Origin: Akkermansiaceae bacterium
Lineage (GTDB): Bacteria; Verrucomicrobiota; Verrucomicrobiia; Verrucomicrobiales; Akkermansiaceae
Direction: 5' to 3'
Assembly: GCA_021200315.1 (NCBI GenBank)
Contig: JAJQGU010000070.1
Coordinates: forward strand, 1 to 64,000
DNA: 64,000 nucleotides
Shown: positions 7,490 through 17,302 of the stretch, in pieces
How positions within the stretch are numbered: the stretch's first letter is position 1
How the letters are laid out: every line of letters starts with the position of its first letter
The notes under the pieces: model-generated
What the model was told of the DNA's origin: nothing
Databases searched by the model: none
The model's input: the letters and a program-made list of their open reading frames with translations, nothing else
Made by a program: the position numbers and the translations under genes

Positions 7490-8965
7490 ATGGCACAGAC
7501 AATCACGCTCACGGCGGTTGACGGATCCACTGTGCAGTTCGTAGACGAGGTGATTGGCTCGGGAGCGATGAAAGATGTGTATTTCAGCTCGGACAAAAGC
7601 TACGTTATCGGTTTTTTCCGCACATCGCAGGATGCCAATGCAAGAGCTCGCCTCCAACATATCACAGGCGTTTATCGCGACCGTATATTCAACCAACCGG
7701 GGGGCGACTACTGGGAGAAACTCTTCTGTTGGCCTACAAAATTGGTGGAGTGGAACGGCAGACTTGGCGTGGTGGTGCCAACGTATCAGAAGCATTTTTT
7801 CTTTGAGGGAGGTCGCTTTCAGGGAAAAGAAAAGATTGGTAAATGGTTCGCATCAGCAAGACTTCGCAACAAATTCGTAGAGCAGGAGTACAAAGGCTCA
7901 TGGCTGACGCATTTCCATCTGCTGATACAGATAACCCGTGCCGTTAAGCGTCTGCACGCTGCGGGATTGGCGCATTCTGACCTGTCGTATAACAATGTGC
8001 TTGTCGACCCCAAAAGCGGCACGGCGTGCGTCATTGATTGCGACGGACTCGTGGTTCCGGGAAAATACCCTCCGGATGTGGTAGGGACGCCCGATTTTAT
8101 TGCACCGGAGGTGCTTGGTACACGCGCCTTGCAAATCGGAGCTCCCAACAAGAAACTTCCGAGTATCCAGACAGACCGCCATGCCCTTGCCGTAATGATA
8201 TATATGTATCTTCTGTATCGCCACCCTTTGCGCGGCGGTAAGGTAAACGACCTTGATCCGGCGAAGGATGAGGAACTTTCAATGGGGAGCAGAGCACTCT
8301 TTGTGGAACACCCCACAGATAAAAGTAATCGACCGAACGTGGCAAATATGGCTCCGTCAGAGCTGCCACAAGGGGATGTGACTAAATTGCCTTACTCTAT
8401 CTGTGGCCCTTATCTGAAACAGCTTTTCGACAAGGCTTTCATTGAAGGACTGCATCATCCCTCTATGCGTCCGACAGCGGATGAATGGCTGACTGCATTA
8501 GTGAAAACGACCGACCTCATTCAGCCGTGTCAGAATCCGAAGTGCGAAGCCAAGTGGTTTGTGTTTGATAACTCAACCAAACCGCGATGTCCGTTCTGCG
8601 GTACGGAATATTACGGTCAACTTCCCGTACTCAATTTCTACTACTCTCCTAAAATCGGCACGTTCAAATCAGAAAACTACCGTTTGATGGTATATAGTGG
8701 GCAATCGCTTTATATGTGGCATGTTAACCGGTTCATTTTCCCCAACGAAAAACTTACCCCAGAAGAGAAGAAGCCAGTGGGCGATTTCCATTTCCATCAT
8801 GGCAGGTGGATACTCATCAACCGCCGGCTTCCCGGCCTTTGGGATAAAGATACTGACGCCAAGATAGAGATAGGGCAGGCCGTAGAGCTGACCGAAGGGA
8901 AAAAGATTCTTCTCGGAAAAAATGACGGTGACCGTCTCGTCATTGTGCAGCTCGTCAGCAACTGA
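7490..8965 (+). CDS. Ser/Thr protein kinase (TerY-P type) with zinc-ribbon and C-terminal beta-rich region
   Basis: LHAAGLAHSDLSYNNVLVD catalytic loop, IDCDG in DFG position, GTPDFIAPEV; then CQNPKCEAKW...PRCPFCG. Starts 2 bp after the PP2C stop codon. Confidence 0.9.
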   Translation: MAQTITLTAVDGSTVQFVDEVIGSGAMKDVYFSSDKSYVIGFFRTSQDANARARLQHITGVYRDRIFNQPGGDYWEKLFCWPTKLVEWNGRLGVVVPTYQKHFFFEGGRFQGKEKIGKWFASARLRNKFVEQEYKGSWLTHFHLLIQITRAVKRLHAAGLAHSDLSYNNVLVDPKSGTACVIDCDGLVVPGKYPPDVVGTPDFIAPEVLGTRALQIGAPNKKLPSIQTDRHALAVMIYMYLLYRHPLRGGKVNDLDPAKDEELSMGSRALFVEHPTDKSNRPNVANMAPSELPQGDVTKLPYSICGPYLKQLFDKAFIEGLHHPSMRPTADEWLTALVKTTDLIQPCQNPKCEAKWFVFDNSTKPRCPFCGTEYYGQLPVLNFYYSPKIGTFKSENYRLMVYSGQSLYMWHVNRFIFPNEKLTPEEKKPVGDFHFHHGRWILINRRLPGLWDKDTDAKIEIGQAVELTEGKKILLGKNDGDRLVIVQLVSN

Positions 8966-9019
8966 CAAACAAGTCCACTAACTACATCTCAGAATTAATT
9001 ATCAATATCCAACAATCAT

Positions 9020-11935
9020 ATGTCACAGCAAAAGTATACCGGTTTGACCGATGCGCAGGTTTCGGAGAGTCGAAAGAAGAATGGCGTGAACGTCTTGACG
9101 CCTCCTCAGAAAGCCCCCTGGTGGAAGGAGTTCCTTGAAAAATTTTCCGATCCGCTGATCATTATTCTCCTGGTTGCCGGAGTCTTCTCAATCAGCATTT
9201 CATTTTACGAATATTTCGGATTGGGACAGGACTGGAAAGTATTTTTTGAGCCTATAGGTATCTTTGCCGCGATCGGTCTTGCCACCACCTTGGCATTCAT
9301 TTTTGAACAACGTGCAAACAAAGCTTTCAGGCTTCTCAATCAGGTTAATGATGACGAGCAGGTGGAAGTAATACGAAATAGTTCTACAACCACCATTCCC
9401 CGCAAAGATGTGGTTGCGGGCGATATCGTTATACTGAACACCGGCGATGAAATCCCGGCCGATGGCGAATTGCTTGATGCGGTAAGCCTCAGCGTCGACG
9501 AGTCAACGCTGACAGGCGAGCCTCTGTGCGTTAAGACAACAGCCCCGGCACATTTCGAGGAAGACGCCGCCTATCCTTCTAACCAGGTGATGCGTGGTAC
9601 TAAGATTATGGAAGGACACGGCGTGATGCGTGTGTTGAAAGTGGGTGATGCCACCGAAATGGGCAAAGTCTATGAGGAAGCTCAGATCGACGATTCTGTC
9701 AAGACACCGCTTAATGAGCAGCTCGACGGTCTTGCCGATTGGATCACCAAGGTCAGCTACATCTTTGCCGGTCTAATTATTGTCGGACAATTGATTCACT
9801 TCTTTGGATGGACTTCATGGCCGGCATATTCTCTCATCATTCCGGTTGCCGTATTCTTTTGGATAGTCCTCAAAAAATTCCCGGAATGGGCAGGAGATGA
9901 AGAGGAAAGCTCACAGGCGGGAATAGCAGAGCAAAAGAATAATCAAGGGACTGCTAAAGTAATCACAAGCATCATCGCTTTTGTCATTGTATTTTTTGCG
10001 ATGGTGATCGGAATTTTCCATTTCCTTAATCCCGGAGCAGATGAATCCGAGTGGCTTGCTCTTCTGGGGCATACGCTGAAGACGATGATGGTTGCCGTCA
10101 CTCTTATAGTCGTTGCGGTACCTGAAGGTCTGCCTATGGCAGTCACCCTCTCGCTTGCCTACAGCATGAGCCGGATGTTTAAAACCAACAACCTCGTGCG
10201 CAAGATGCATGCTTGCGAGACAATGGGAGCAACCACCGTGATCTGTACGGATAAAACAGGTACTCTCACACAAAACCAAATGCAGGTCTACAAGACCAAC
10301 TTTTTTGGCCAGCCCTCTCAGGAAATACTATATGAAGGCATGGCTGTCAACTCTACAGCTCAGCTTGATCTGTCGGGCGACAAAGTACAAGTGCTTGGCA
10401 ATCCTACCGAAGGAGCTCTTTTGCTGTGGTTGCAAGCACGCAATGCCGACTATCAAGTCTTACGGACCAATGCATCTCGCATCGATGAGCTGCCCTTCAC
10501 TACGGAGCGCAAATATATGGCTACCGTTGTCAAGTCGGCCACCGGAAAGAATATACTATATGTCAAAGGCGCCCCGGAGATCATATTCTCAATGTGTAAA
10601 AACACATGCGGCGTGACAAAAGCGGAAATAGACAGTCAACTTTTCGAATATCAAAACGAAGCAATGCGCGTCCTTGGGTTTGCATATCAGGAACTCAATG
10701 ACGGTGATGCAACAATTGCAGGCGGCAGGATTGTTGCTGAAAAACTGACATTCCTTGGAATCGTTGCCATCTCAGACCCTGTTCGCATTGACGTGCCTCC
10801 TGCCGTAAATGAGGTGCTCGCGGCCGGCATCAAAGTTAAGATTGTCACTGGCGACACTCCAGGCACGGCAAAGGAAATAGGTCGCCAGATCGGACTTTGG
10901 AATGACGCGATTGACGGGGAGCCGAACATCATCACGGGCGCCGAGTTTGCCAAACTGTCCGACAGTCAGATTCGTGAGCGTGTAGGCGACCTCAAAATCA
11001 TAGCCCGCGCTCGTCCTATGGACAAAAAGAGACTTGTTGAGGCTCTTCAGGCTGACAACGAAGTGGTGGCCGTGACTGGAGACGGAACCAACGATGCGCC
11101 GGCACTCAGGGCGGCTCATGTGGGGCTTTCGATGGGAGACGGTACATCCGTGGCAAAAGAATCTTCTGACATCACAATCATTGACAACTCGTTCTCTTCC
11201 ATTGGCCGGGCAGTGATGTGGGGCCGTTCTCTTTACAAGAACATCCAACGTTTTCTGCTGTTTCAGCTCACTGTCAATGTGGCGGCTTGTTTCCTGGTGC
11301 TGTTCGGGTCGTTCATGGGTTCGGAATCGCCTCTCACGGTGACGCAGATGCTGTGGGTTAACCTCATCATGGACACATTCGGGGCAATGGCTCTCGCTTC
11401 TCTTCCCCCTTCTTCAGAAGTAATGAACGATTCTCCTCGTCGCCGTGAGGCTTCAATACTCACTCGTCCCATGATGCGTGAGCTGTTCGGCGTAGGCATC
11501 TTCTTCTTCGCCCTGACGCTCGGTTTCTATTGGCTCTTCAACCATGCCGAAGTGACGTCAATTCCACAAATATTCCATGCAGTCATAGGTTCAACTGGCA
11601 CAATGACCGCATATGAGGCCACTCTCTTGTTCTCAATATTTGTTTGGACGCATTTCTGGTATATGTTCAACGCCCGTGTGTTTGAGACCGGCAAAAGCGT
11701 ATTCCGCATAAAAATGAGCAGCGGATTCTGGACAATTGTCGCAATAATTGTAACCGGTCAGTTGTTCATTACCGAGATCGCCTACGAGTTCTTTAACGTT
11801 GAGCCAATGCTCCATACACTTGACTGGACGTTTAATCCTTCCGGTGCTCTGGATTTATTGGTAATCATTGGCGCATCCTCTCTTGTCTTATGGGTTCGTG
11901 AGCTTTGGCACGCAATAACCGGATCTGCAGAATAA
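9020..11935 (+). CDS. Calcium-translocating P-type ATPase (PMCA-like)
   Basis: DKTGTLTQNQM, VPEGLPMAVTLSLAYSM, VTGDGTNDAPALRAAHVG, LTGEPL. Confidence 0.95.
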   Translation: MSQQKYTGLTDAQVSESRKKNGVNVLTPPQKAPWWKEFLEKFSDPLIIILLVAGVFSISISFYEYFGLGQDWKVFFEPIGIFAAIGLATTLAFIFEQRANKAFRLLNQVNDDEQVEVIRNSSTTTIPRKDVVAGDIVILNTGDEIPADGELLDAVSLSVDESTLTGEPLCVKTTAPAHFEEDAAYPSNQVMRGTKIMEGHGVMRVLKVGDATEMGKVYEEAQIDDSVKTPLNEQLDGLADWITKVSYIFAGLIIVGQLIHFFGWTSWPAYSLIIPVAVFFWIVLKKFPEWAGDEEESSQAGIAEQKNNQGTAKVITSIIAFVIVFFAMVIGIFHFLNPGADESEWLALLGHTLKTMMVAVTLIVVAVPEGLPMAVTLSLAYSMSRMFKTNNLVRKMHACETMGATTVICTDKTGTLTQNQMQVYKTNFFGQPSQEILYEGMAVNSTAQLDLSGDKVQVLGNPTEGALLLWLQARNADYQVLRTNASRIDELPFTTERKYMATVVKSATGKNILYVKGAPEIIFSMCKNTCGVTKAEIDSQLFEYQNEAMRVLGFAYQELNDGDATIAGGRIVAEKLTFLGIVAISDPVRIDVPPAVNEVLAAGIKVKIVTGDTPGTAKEIGRQIGLWNDAIDGEPNIITGAEFAKLSDSQIRERVGDLKIIARARPMDKKRLVEALQADNEVVAVTGDGTNDAPALRAAHVGLSMGDGTSVAKESSDITIIDNSFSSIGRAVMWGRSLYKNIQRFLLFQLTVNVAACFLVLFGSFMGSESPLTVTQMLWVNLIMDTFGAMALASLPPSSEVMNDSPRRREASILTRPMMRELFGVGIFFFALTLGFYWLFNHAEVTSIPQIFHAVIGSTGTMTAYEATLLFSIFVWTHFWYMFNARVFETGKSVFRIKMSSGFWTIVAIIVTGQLFITEIAYEFFNVEPMLHTLDWTFNPSGALDLLVIIGASSLVLWVRELWHAITGSAE

Positions 11936-11940
11936 TTTTG

Positions 11941-11970
11941 TATGGCAGGGGAGTTCGCTCCCCTGCCGTA
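11941..11970 (+). terminator. Strong hairpin with TTCG tetraloop after the Ter/ATPase operon
   Basis: GGCAGGGGAG-TTCG-CTCCCCTGCC (11944-11967) with flanking TAT/GTA extension; 6 bp after the ATPase stop. Confidence 0.65.
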
Positions 11971-12332
11971 CTCAAATTCCTGTTAATCGTTCCATATGAA
12001 GAGAGAACTCTGTTAACACCAATCATGTTTGTGAACCCTGCCGGCGGTGTGGAGTTGTGCCTGCTGGCTCTTCTGAACCAGCGGCTTGGGCAGGCAAGGG
12101 CAGAATTCCATGGCGTTTGAGTCTTCCGAAGATTCTCAGAAGGAAGGTATAGGCAAGTTGACTGGGCCAGAACTTCTCTGCATTGAATTGCTCTTTCATC
12201 TGCTTGAATCAGAGACGAGAAAGAATATATGGGACAGTGGCGACAATCTTTATGGTGCAGACCCCCATCCGGGGATGAAAAACAAGGGAAAAAACGAATG
12301 GGAATGGATATGGTATTTGTCTGTCTGGCCTT

Positions 12333-12782
12333 TTGGTTCAATCTCGGGGAAAATGTCCGGCAAGGAGCAGAGGTGTCGTTTCAATCAGGAGAATTACACA
12401 TTTACAAAAGTTTCGCGTTGTGCATAGAGGAGCATCCGAGTCCGCAGCATGCCAGAGACTCCTGCTCGGCGCCTTTCTCATTTTGTCTTTTTTGTCCTCT
12501 GAGAGCATTGTGTACAACGAGTACGAGGAGAAGAGATCTGCTGACGGGTTGACATACCGGAGGAGGACGATTGGAGGGGTAAGCCGTGGCTATGGATATA
12601 ACGAGCCGGATTGGCCGCACGCGCCGCAGGCGGGAAGAGCGCCGGCGGCTCCAAGGCCGCGCGGCTCCACTTCTGTCCGGAATATGGCTCAGTCCGGCAC
12701 AATATCATCACCGATTCGGGAACGGCCGATCGAGGCGAATGTGACGTATTTTGCTCGTATATGTGTTCTCTTGATGTCATAA
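12333..12782 (+). CDS. Hypothetical protein with hydrophobic segment (uncertain)
   Basis: ORF with LLLGAFLILSFLSSES hydrophobic stretch; no family recognised. Confidence 0.25.
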   Translation: MVQSRGKCPARSRGVVSIRRITHLQKFRVVHRGASESAACQRLLLGAFLILSFLSSESIVYNEYEEKRSADGLTYRRRTIGGVSRGYGYNEPDWPHAPQAGRAPAAPRPRGSTSVRNMAQSGTISSPIRERPIEANVTYFARICVLLMS

Positions 12783-12935
12783 TTTAACGTGAAAACAATA
12801 TTGCTTGATTCACTCTTCGCGCTGAAAAGATATCCAGTAAAATTCAATTGCTCCCGTCAAAAATAATCTGCGGATGCAATATAAAAATAAGAAATGAAAT
12901 CTATGAGAATCCACTTAGTTTAAATCTTCCTGGCA

Positions 12936-13262
12936 ATGATATGCTGTCAATTGAGCGCCGTCAGCGCGTCTGCTGGCACCCTCAACATTGCGGCCTACAA
13001 CCAAACGGATAAGAGCGAGAAAAGGAGCTTGGAAACAGTCAACCGCCTAATCATCCAGGAGGAAGGGAGAAGCTGTGACGAAGAAAGACAGATTGTGCGG
13101 GAAGGTTGTGAACTTGTCGAAGGGATCGCGGCTCAGGAATCGGCTCCTGAGGTTGTTTACGAGGTGGCAGAGAGACTTTACGATGGAAAGTATGAGAGTC
13201 GATCAATGGCCAGATATTGTCTCATGCACGCGGGCGTTTCGTTGTCAGATTGGGAGAATTAG
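12936..13262 (+). CDS. Hypothetical protein (possibly decayed)
   Basis: ORF of 108 codons with signal-like N-terminus; neighbouring frames also carry protein-like stretches (LGTREAYGLFLRLKRQYGIDAGESLKFNY*), suggesting decay. Confidence 0.25.
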   Translation: MICCQLSAVSASAGTLNIAAYNQTDKSEKRSLETVNRLIIQEEGRSCDEERQIVREGCELVEGIAAQESAPEVVYEVAERLYDGKYESRSMARYCLMHAGVSLSDWEN

Positions 13263-13420
13263 GCACGCGGGAGGCATACGGGCTTTTTCTCCGCCTGAAA
13301 AGACAGTATGGAATAGATGCGGGAGAAAGTCTGAAATTCAATTATTGAAAGAAATAACACTTTGGGAAAGTACATGGACAAAAAGTAAAGTGTGCGTGGG
13401 AGAGAGGCATCAAGAGGCAA

Positions 13421-14018
13421 ATGAATAAAACCAAAATAAAATTAAGCGGGAGTCAGTTAATGGTTCCTTTTATCCTTGTTCTTATTATCCTCGCATTGTT
13501 TATTACGATAACCCCTGGAGCTTTTGACGAGAAGATGGTGTTGTTTCTTGCTCTTTTGATTGCTGCCTCTTGGCTCAATAATCAGATTGAGCACTTACAA
13601 GATAATTTTATATGATGATAAAATGGTCGAGTGCTTGTGGTGGAGGAAACGTAATTTTTATTATAAGAACATAAAGCATATAGTTATCAATGGCGCTGAT
13701 TTTGATGCCGCCAAGGTTGGTGAATGTCTAGGAGCGAAGAAGGTAAATAAGTACAGAATATACGATATCTATATTGTCTCAGACGATTCCCGAAAATTGT
13801 ATTTTAAGACGAAGTGGTTCACTTCATTGGAATCAGCCAATAGAGCTGTATTTGATATGGTGAGAAAATGTGACGCAAGCCCGGCCACTCCAGAGTTGAT
13901 CAGGAGGATTTCTGCTAATTGGACAATTTCAATGCTCGTCAGATTGTTCATATGGATAATCGTCATACTCCCTTGCATATATTATGCAGTAAACTATTGC
14001 TGCCATTCCGCACGTTAG
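13421..14018 (+). pseudogene. Putative membrane-anchored PH-like protein split by a frameshift
   Basis: ORF1 (13421-13615) has two hydrophobic segments and ends ...IEHLQDNFI*. ORF2 (13560-14018) continues YDDKMVECLWWRKRNFYYKNIKHIVI... Deleting one T of the T4 run at 13606-13609 joins them as ...HLQDNLYDDKMVE.... Confidence 0.55.
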
Positions 14019-14253
14019 ACCTTGTTCAATTCTCCGAGCCCATTCCCGCCAGACCTTAAGATTTGTGGCTGGAGGCAGCGGAATAAATTATGATTGGAAC
14101 TCTCGTACGTGCAGGAGCATCAAATATGATTATGCTCTGTATGAATACTAGACTCGTAGAAAATATATCGCCATTGCCAAAAAAGAAGGCGAACAACGGC
14201 AGAAAAATTATTTAAAAACAACTAAACATCTGATCACAAATACAAAATCATGA
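14001..14253 (+). pseudogene. Decayed C-terminal coding remnant with internal amber stop
   Basis: One frame reads ...HSRQTLRFVAGGSGINYDWNSRTCRSIKYDYALYEY*TRRKYIAIAKKEGEQRQKNYLKTTKHLITNTKS*, protein-like on both sides of a TAG. Confidence 0.4.
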
Positions 14254-14569
14254 AACCATTCCTTGCCCTCACCCTAGGGAGCGCACTTTCAGCTCGCTTT
14301 ATGCTTCTGAGTGCAACAAGCCCTCATCACAGAACATCAATACCCAGTCTAAGGCTCCTGAGCCAAATTAGAGAAAAATGGCGGAGGATTCTATCTGGAA
14401 CATTGCGCAGAGAGCTACGCCTTTCGAACAAGTAAAAGACAAGGATAGGCGAATTACAGTGACAAACTCCGCACCCGGGCAATCTCCGCAGCTCTTTTAT
14501 CTCTATCCGCTCGTAGACGAATTGCGCGACCGTCGATTCCTGTGTCTGGCGACTGCGTGGAAAAAGTGA

Positions 14570-14645
14570 TGGTAGGGCCGCAGGGATTCGAACCCTGGAC
14601 ACAGGGATTATGAGTCCCCCGCTCTAACCGCTGAGCTACAGCCCC
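14570..14645 (-). tRNA. tRNA with CAU anticodon (Met or lysidine-type Ile2)
   Basis: Reverse complement GGGGCTGTAGCTCAGCGGTTAGAGCGGGGGACTCATAATCCCTGTGTCCAGGGTTCGAATCCCTGCGGCCCTACCA folds as a cloverleaf with encoded CCA; anticodon loop CTCATAA. Confidence 0.95.
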
Positions 14646-14770
14646 GCAATACGTTTGCGCGGGCAATGATAACTGAATTGGCGCAGACATGCAAGACGAA
14701 AGCGCGTGTGCATGACATGGCGGAGAATGCGGGAGCCGTGGCTGATGCCGTACGGCCGTCCGCAGAGTAA

Positions 14771-17302
14771 ATGAGCTTGAAACGTAGGGGTGCCTTCGCT
14801 ATCATACTCCCCGCGATGGCATCCCCGTCTTCCAGTTTGAGCCCGATGATGGATCAATATCTGCGCATGAAGCAGGGGCTGCCGGAAGATGTGTGGCTGT
14901 TCTTCCGATTGGGGGATTTTTACGAAATGTTTTTTGACGACGCCGTGGAGGGCGCCTCTGTCCTCGGGCTGACGCTCACCAGAAGACAGAGCATTCCGAT
15001 GTGCGGGGTGCCGCACCACAGCGCGGAATCCTACATTGTGCAGGCCATCAAGGCAGGCAAGCGCGTCGCCATTGCCGAGCAGCTCACCGCGCCTGCGCCC
15101 GGCAAGCTCGTGGAACGCGAAATTACGCGCATCGTTTCAGCCGGCACGCTGGCCGATCTCTCTCTGGTGAATGACGCCGAGCATAATTATATCGCGGCCG
15201 TGTATCAGGAAAGGAAGACATGGGGGCTTGCCTGCGTCGACCACACCACGGGAGAGTTCGCCGTGGCGGAATTTCCCTCTGCGGAGGCCGCGCAGGAGGA
15301 ATTGGCGCGCATTCGTCCGCGCGAGCTGCTGGTGAGCGATGAACAGCAGGAGGGACTCCGTGCGTTCAAGCCCACTCAATATTATGACGGCTATGCCTTT
15401 CTGCCCGGCGCGGCGCGGCATTCCCTCGAAGCCCATTTTCGTGTGCATTCGCTCGATGGCTTTGGCTGTGGGGGCATGAGTGCCGCGCTGGGTGCGGCGG
15501 GAGCCATTCTGCACTATCTGAAATACCAGCTTCGGCGCTCCACTGACCACCTGCGGCGCATGTCCCTGCTGCCCACGGCGAACGCCGTGCTGCTCGATGC
15601 GGCCAGCCGCCGCAACCTCGACTTGACGGAATCTCCCGGCGGTGCGAAGAATACCCTCCTCGGAGCGCTGGACGGTACGGCTACGCCTATGGGGGCACGG
15701 TTGCTCCGGGAATGGATACTGCACCCGATCAGCGACCTCCCTGAGCTCATCCGCCGACAGGATGTGATCGCCGGCTTCTTGACGGAACCTTTCCTGATGA
15801 GCAAGCTGAACGAGTCCCTGCGTTCGGTGCGCGATCTGGAACGCCTTTCCTCGCGGCTGGCTCAGGGAGGGGGGACCGCCCGCGATCTGCAGGCGCTGGG
15901 TCTTTCACTTGCGCAGGTGCCCGCCCTGGCGGCTGACTTGCGGCCCCTGGAGGGGAAGAGTCCTCTGTTCGCATCGATGCACGGCCAGCTGGGCGATTTC
16001 GGCTCCCTGGTGGCGCTGCTCGCACAGGCGTTGGTGGACGAACCGCCTACGACTGTGCGCGATGGCGGCATGATTCGCGACGGCTACAGCAGCGAGCTCG
16101 ATGAACTGCGCACGGCCTCCCGCGAAGGCAAGGCGTGGCTGGCCGCGATGGAAGCCCGAGAGCGCGCCGCCACCGGCATCGATTCGCTCAAGATCCGTTT
16201 CAATAACGTTTTCGGCTATTATATCGAAGTGACGAAAGCCCATTACGCCAAGGTCCCTCCGCACTATGTCCGCAAGCAAACCCTGGCCAACGCCGAGCGT
16301 TACGTGACGGATGAGCTCAAGAAGATGGAGGGGACCATTCTCGGTGCGGACGAACGCTCCCGCCAACTTGAATACGACGTCTTCTGCGCCCTGCGCGAAG
16401 AAACGGGGAAATGTATCGATATGATCCAAACCACGGCCGAAGTCATTGCCCGTCTGGATGTGCTCCTTGCCCTGTCTGTGGCGGCGCAGCGGCAGGGGTA
16501 TTGCCGCCCCGTGCTTAATGAGACCCGTAATCTTCATATTGTCAATGGACGGCATCCCGTGATCGAACAGGTGCAGACGGAAGCCGCTTTCGTGCCCAAC
16601 GACACCAGCATGGATGCCGAGAGCCGGCGTGTGCTCATTCTCACTGGACCCAACATGGCCGGCAAGAGCACCTATATCCGCCAAGTCGCACTCATTGTGC
16701 TCATGGCGCAGATCGGGTCTTACATTCCGGCGGACTCCGCCGAGATCGGCCTGGTGGACCGCATCTTCTGCCGCGTGGGCGCCAGCGACGACATAGCCCG
16801 CGGGCAGTCAACATTCATGGTGGAGATGAGTGAAACGGCTCTCATCCTCAACAACGCCACGGAACGTTCGCTCGTGATCCTGGACGAAATCGGACGCGGC
16901 ACAGCCACTTTCGACGGCCTTTCCATCGCCTGGGCCGTGGCCGAGCATCTGCATGACACGCTCGGCTCCCGCACGCTGTTCGCCACGCATTACCACGAGC
17001 TTGTCGAACTCGAAAAGACGCATCCCGGGGTCTGCAACTGCCACGTGGCCGTTCGCGAATGGAAGGATGAGATCGTCTTCCTGCGCAAGGTGCTGCCCGG
17101 GCCGGCGGACAAATCCTACGGCATCCAGGTGGCTCGTCTCGCCGGGCTGCCTGAGGGCATCATCCGCCGTGCGGCCGAAATACTCTCCCATCTTGAAACG
17201 AGCGCCGGAACCCGTGAATCGCGCCGACGCCGTCGAGAAGCGGCGGGAAGGGGGCTTCCTCATTCCGACGAGCCTGACATGACTCAGATGGAGTTGTTCT
17301 GA
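14771..17302 (+). CDS. mutS: DNA mismatch repair protein MutS
   Basis: GPNMAGKSTYIRQVALIVLMAQIGSYIPA, DEIGRGTATFDGLSIAWA; C-terminal QMELF beta-clamp-like motif. True start may be downstream (e.g. MMDQYLRMK). Confidence 0.97.
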   Translation: MSLKRRGAFAIILPAMASPSSSLSPMMDQYLRMKQGLPEDVWLFFRLGDFYEMFFDDAVEGASVLGLTLTRRQSIPMCGVPHHSAESYIVQAIKAGKRVAIAEQLTAPAPGKLVEREITRIVSAGTLADLSLVNDAEHNYIAAVYQERKTWGLACVDHTTGEFAVAEFPSAEAAQEELARIRPRELLVSDEQQEGLRAFKPTQYYDGYAFLPGAARHSLEAHFRVHSLDGFGCGGMSAALGAAGAILHYLKYQLRRSTDHLRRMSLLPTANAVLLDAASRRNLDLTESPGGAKNTLLGALDGTATPMGARLLREWILHPISDLPELIRRQDVIAGFLTEPFLMSKLNESLRSVRDLERLSSRLAQGGGTARDLQALGLSLAQVPALAADLRPLEGKSPLFASMHGQLGDFGSLVALLAQALVDEPPTTVRDGGMIRDGYSSELDELRTASREGKAWLAAMEARERAATGIDSLKIRFNNVFGYYIEVTKAHYAKVPPHYVRKQTLANAERYVTDELKKMEGTILGADERSRQLEYDVFCALREETGKCIDMIQTTAEVIARLDVLLALSVAAQRQGYCRPVLNETRNLHIVNGRHPVIEQVQTEAAFVPNDTSMDAESRRVLILTGPNMAGKSTYIRQVALIVLMAQIGSYIPADSAEIGLVDRIFCRVGASDDIARGQSTFMVEMSETALILNNATERSLVILDEIGRGTATFDGLSIAWAVAEHLHDTLGSRTLFATHYHELVELEKTHPGVCNCHVAVREWKDEIVFLRKVLPGPADKSYGIQVARLAGLPEGIIRRAAEILSHLETSAGTRESRRRRREAAGRGLPHSDEPDMTQMELF

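Noticed and set aside
11865-12341. 158-aa minus-strand ORF after the Ca2+-ATPase
   Set aside because: Overlaps the 3' end of the ATPase gene and the terminator hairpin; composition not protein-like.
14454-14690. Listed ORFs across the tRNA (e.g. AVAQRLERGTHNPCVQGSNPCGP; MSRVRIPAALPS)
   Set aside because: These are antisense or sense translations of the tRNA-CAU gene, a common spurious annotation.
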